A DNA stretch of 64,000 nt from Entelurus aequoreus (Eukaryota > Chordata > Actinopteri > Syngnathiformes > Syngnathidae), in contig NC_084733.1 in NCBI RefSeq assembly GCF_033978785.1, forward strand, positions 20,932,512 to 20,996,511. Direction: 5' to 3'. Numbering within the stretch: position 1 is the first letter of the stretch; each line of letters opens with the position of its first letter. Shown in pieces: positions 61,617 to 64,000 of the stretch. The notes beneath the pieces are model-generated. The model made no database searches and was not told the DNA's origin. It saw nothing but the letters and a program-made list of their open reading frames with translations. Position numbers and translations under genes: made by a program.

Positions 61617-62128
61617 GAGGTGACGACTTGTCAAGGGTGTACCCCGCCTAACACCGTAATGCAGCTGAGATAGGCTCCAGCACCATCCATCCATTCATCC
61701 ATCCATCTTCAACCGCTTATCCGGAATTGGGTCATGGGGACAACAGCTCCAGCAGAGACCCCCAGACTTCCCTCTTCAGAGCGACATTAGCAACTTCCTC
61801 CTGGGGGATCCTGAAGCATTTTCCAGAACCGAAAGAACACATGCGGCCAAAATGAGTTTTCTCAGAAGGGTGGCTGGCATCTCCCTTAGACATAGGGTGA
61901 GAAGTTCAGTCACCCGAGAGAGACTCGGAGTAGAGCCGCTGCTCCTTAGCTTGAAAAGGAGCCAGTTTAGGTGGTCCGGGCATCTCGTGCGGATGCCTCA
62001 CGAGCGTCTCCCTAGGGAGGTCCTCGTTGCACGTCCCACTGAGAGGAGACCCCGGGGCAGGCCAAGGACCAGATGGGGGGGATTACATGTCCTCTCTGGC
62101 CAAAAGGGACAAGCGCTATAAAAAGATG
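61617..62128 (+). mobile_element. RTE/Rex3-like LINE fragments in bdkrb2-B intron
   Basis: A first piece ends GGCTCCAGCACCATCC with (ATCC)n. A second, plus-strand piece encodes MSFLRRVAGISLRHRVRSSV and later RPRGRPRTRW, matching the C-terminus of RTE-type reverse transcriptases, and ends in GATGGATGGAT. The block is absent from the unit 1 intron, where the flanking ATTCTACATATTTTTAGCC is continuous. Confidence 0.8.
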
Positions 62129-62635
62129 GATGGATATTCTACATATTTTTAGCCAGATTACTGCTTAAATTAATTATTATTTATGTTTTATATGTATTGC
62201 AATGCCGTGTTTGTTGTATTTTCTTTTATTATGTGGTGGAGATATCAAAAATATCTGAACTTCCATTTTACTAATCCTCTTTTTATTATTATTATATATG
62301 CATAGTGCAATCGTATGCGCACAGTACACATTATTTATTATTTATTAATCGTTTTTAGTTTTTCATTGCATTTTCCTTTTGTTGCTGTATGTAAAATACC
62401 ACCACTAAAGTGACAGCTGGTTGCAGCAGCTTTGTGCTGTTTTATGTCCTCCTTTGTGTTCTTTAATGTTTCCCCTTGTTTTTGTGTGTTTTTACCTTTT
62501 CGTTTAAACCCCTTGAAGACTGCGCAAGAGGGGACACTTTCGTGACTTTTGCGCTACTTAGGTGCTTTTTTGTGGTCTTTTTGAATCTGCACTGCAACCA
62601 CATAATTTTGCTACTGTGTGATGAATAAAAGTCAA

Positions 62636-63005
62636 CAAGTGCATCCAGAAAATATTCACACAGCTTTACTTTTTCCACATTTAGTTATGTCACAGCCTTA
62701 TTACAAAATGGAAATAAATTAATTTTTGTCCTTAAAATTTACAGACAATGCCCCATAATGACAATGCGAACAATTTATTTATTTTTTATTTATTTTTGCA
62801 AATAAAAAAAAACCCTACAAAAAATCACATGTACATAATTATTTGAAAGCCTTTGCTCAATATGTTCTCGACACACCTTTGGCAGCAATTACAGCCTAAA
62901 GGCTTTTTGAATACGATGCCACAAGTTTGGCACACCTATCTTTGGGCAGTTGCGCCTATTCATCTTTGCAGCACCTCTCAAGCTCCATCAAATTGGATGG
63001 TTTTC
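62636..63005. mobile_element. Tc1-like fragment (unit 2 counterpart of 46010-46320)
   Basis: Begins GTGCATCCAGAAAATATTCA and shares CACCTTTGGCAGCAATTACA and CAAGCTCCATCAAATTGG with unit 1. It stops near 63005, where the sequence jumps to that matching 47500 in unit 1, so about 1.1 kb of the element was deleted or never gained here. Confidence 0.75.
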
Positions 63006-63536
63006 AGATAGTAGTATAATAGTAATATAATAGTATTATTTGCCTATAAAATTGTTATAACTATACCTCTGCATACCATTGTAAGTTCAAACCACACACT
63101 GGCCATTCCTCGCTTCACACGCTTCGTCATATTCTGATATGGAAAAAAGAGCATGTTCCCCAAGTTACCCTAACCATACCATAACCTTACCAAGCCCCAT
63201 CTCAAGCTGACCCAATCTAACTATACCCTAACGACAATGGTTCGGCGCACCATTCTAATGCCTAACCTTACAAAAGTACAATACTTTTATGTCAAATTGT
63301 CAAGCCGACATCACCAGTAATGAACTATAATAAGACTTGATAATAACTGGTGGTTTACTAGTTTAATCCTGCTTAAAGTATAGTCTATCTTAGAATTGAT
63401 CAGGTGTAGTTTTTTTAATCAAGCCTGCAGGGTTTTGATAGTATACTTTAAGGACTTTTAGGGACTGTATGCCCCAGTATTGTTTAAATAAACATGACCT
63501 ATGAATAAAATGTATTTAAAAAAAATATATGTTTAC

Positions 63537-63556
63537 CTCGTAGTTAGAGCAGCCAT
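63537..63556 (-). CDS. bdkrb2: bdkrb2 copy B, coding exon 1
   Basis: Identical 20-nt coding exon to copy A (MAALTT plus AG), donor GTAAAC, joining in phase to the main exon across a 2281-bp intron. Upstream leader sequence is conserved with copy A to about 63730. Confidence 0.85.
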
Positions 63557-63739
63557 TTCCTACTGAGTACGTAAGTCCAGATGTGAAGTGTCTAGTTGTT
63601 CGCCTGCACTGTGCACGCAGCTTCCTTGTTCTCCGCCTACCCTGTGTCTGACTTGCTCTCTTTAAGGAAATTAGAGCTGAAGTGATGTCAGTCAAAAAGC
63701 CTTACATCAGTCTGTTGGTCCTCCTCTTAGTACAACCCC

Positions 63740-64000
63740 ACCAATTGCCTGTAATATATATATTTTTCCTCATTTTCACTATACAGCACATTCATTTCAC
63801 ATTGTTACATTCGCTTTTTCCTTCAACAACAACTACTAATCATGGCAGACTTTTTGAGAGCGAACCAACATAAAACAAACACTGTACAATGTCTGCTCTC
63901 ACTGGGATGACGACTGACGGGATGTTTACATCTTCCCGTTTGGATGGCGAATTAACCATAATCCTCACAAAGGGTTAAAAAAAAAAAGGTGGGTGCAAAC
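63740..64000 (+). repeat. Right-edge copy of 53340-53604; possible start of a third unit
   Basis: After the bdkrb2-B upstream region the sequence switches to one matching 53340-53604, which in unit 2 lies on the 3' side of bdkrb2-B. It runs off the window. Confidence 0.6.

Larger units (their letters stand above)
49651..63735. repeat. Segmental duplication unit 2 (contains bdkrb2-B)
   Basis: Direct tandem partner of unit 1, about 14.1 kb. It lacks several unit 1 insertions and carries others of its own: a candidate solo LTR, a LINE and an RTE fragment. Its intron 1 is only 2.3 kb. Confidence 0.85.

Overview
This is a repeat-rich vertebrate nuclear window, almost certainly from a teleost fish. 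The evidence is intron-containing bradykinin receptor genes, several fish-type Tc1 elements, hAT elements with 8-bp target duplications, a Rex1/CR1-like LINE, RTE/Rex3-like 3' ends with (GGAT)n tails, tRNA-type SINEs, and very long (TA)n and poly(C) tracts. Some dispersed repeats remind me of those in pipefish genomes, but I cannot verify that from sequence alone. There is one 20-N assembly gap (12383-12402), at the edge of a tandem array.

Three host genes are clear, all on the minus strand, in the transcription order B2-B, B2-A, B1. They are a bdkrb1-like receptor (single coding exon 26645-27712, noncoding exon 1 near 29628-29670 behind a TATA box) and two bdkrb2-like receptors (main exons 38379-39414 and 60220-61255). 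Each bdkrb2 copy begins in a 20-nt coding exon (49252-49271 and 63537-63556) that splices in phase to the main exon, so the natural start is not the first ATG of the long open frame. The B2-upstream-of-B1, same-strand order matches the mammalian locus.

The two bdkrb2 genes lie in a direct tandem segmental duplication. Unit 1 is about 34.49-49.65 kb and unit 2 about 49.65-63.74 kb. The last 260 bases resemble 53.34-53.60 kb, so a third unit may start at the right edge. The units differ by insertions with clean empty/filled sites: a hAT, an (ATCC)n retroposon and a MITE in unit 1; a candidate solo LTR, a LINE and an RTE fragment in unit 2.

The left half (1-26 kb) has no recognised host gene. 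It holds two copies of a short sequence, one spliced and one with its intron (0.84-2.28 kb), a roughly 65-bp minisatellite family (3.4-5.4 and 10-12.4 kb), several nested DNA transposons, and one exceptional element at 15250-23070. That element has about 2-kb terminal inverted repeats built from roughly 175-bp tandem units (foldback architecture). They surround a multi-exon minus-strand gene encoding a Ulp1/SENP-like cysteine protease joined to a C-terminal PHD finger. The gene is spliced through phase-consistent GT-AG introns, and a one-base frameshift lies in the last PHD exon. This is the most unusual object in the window.

The stretch 53.6-59.96 kb is one degraded LINE on the minus strand. 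It is interrupted by a TTAA-flanked DNA element (57797-59276) and a SINE-like repeat (about 56915-57100).
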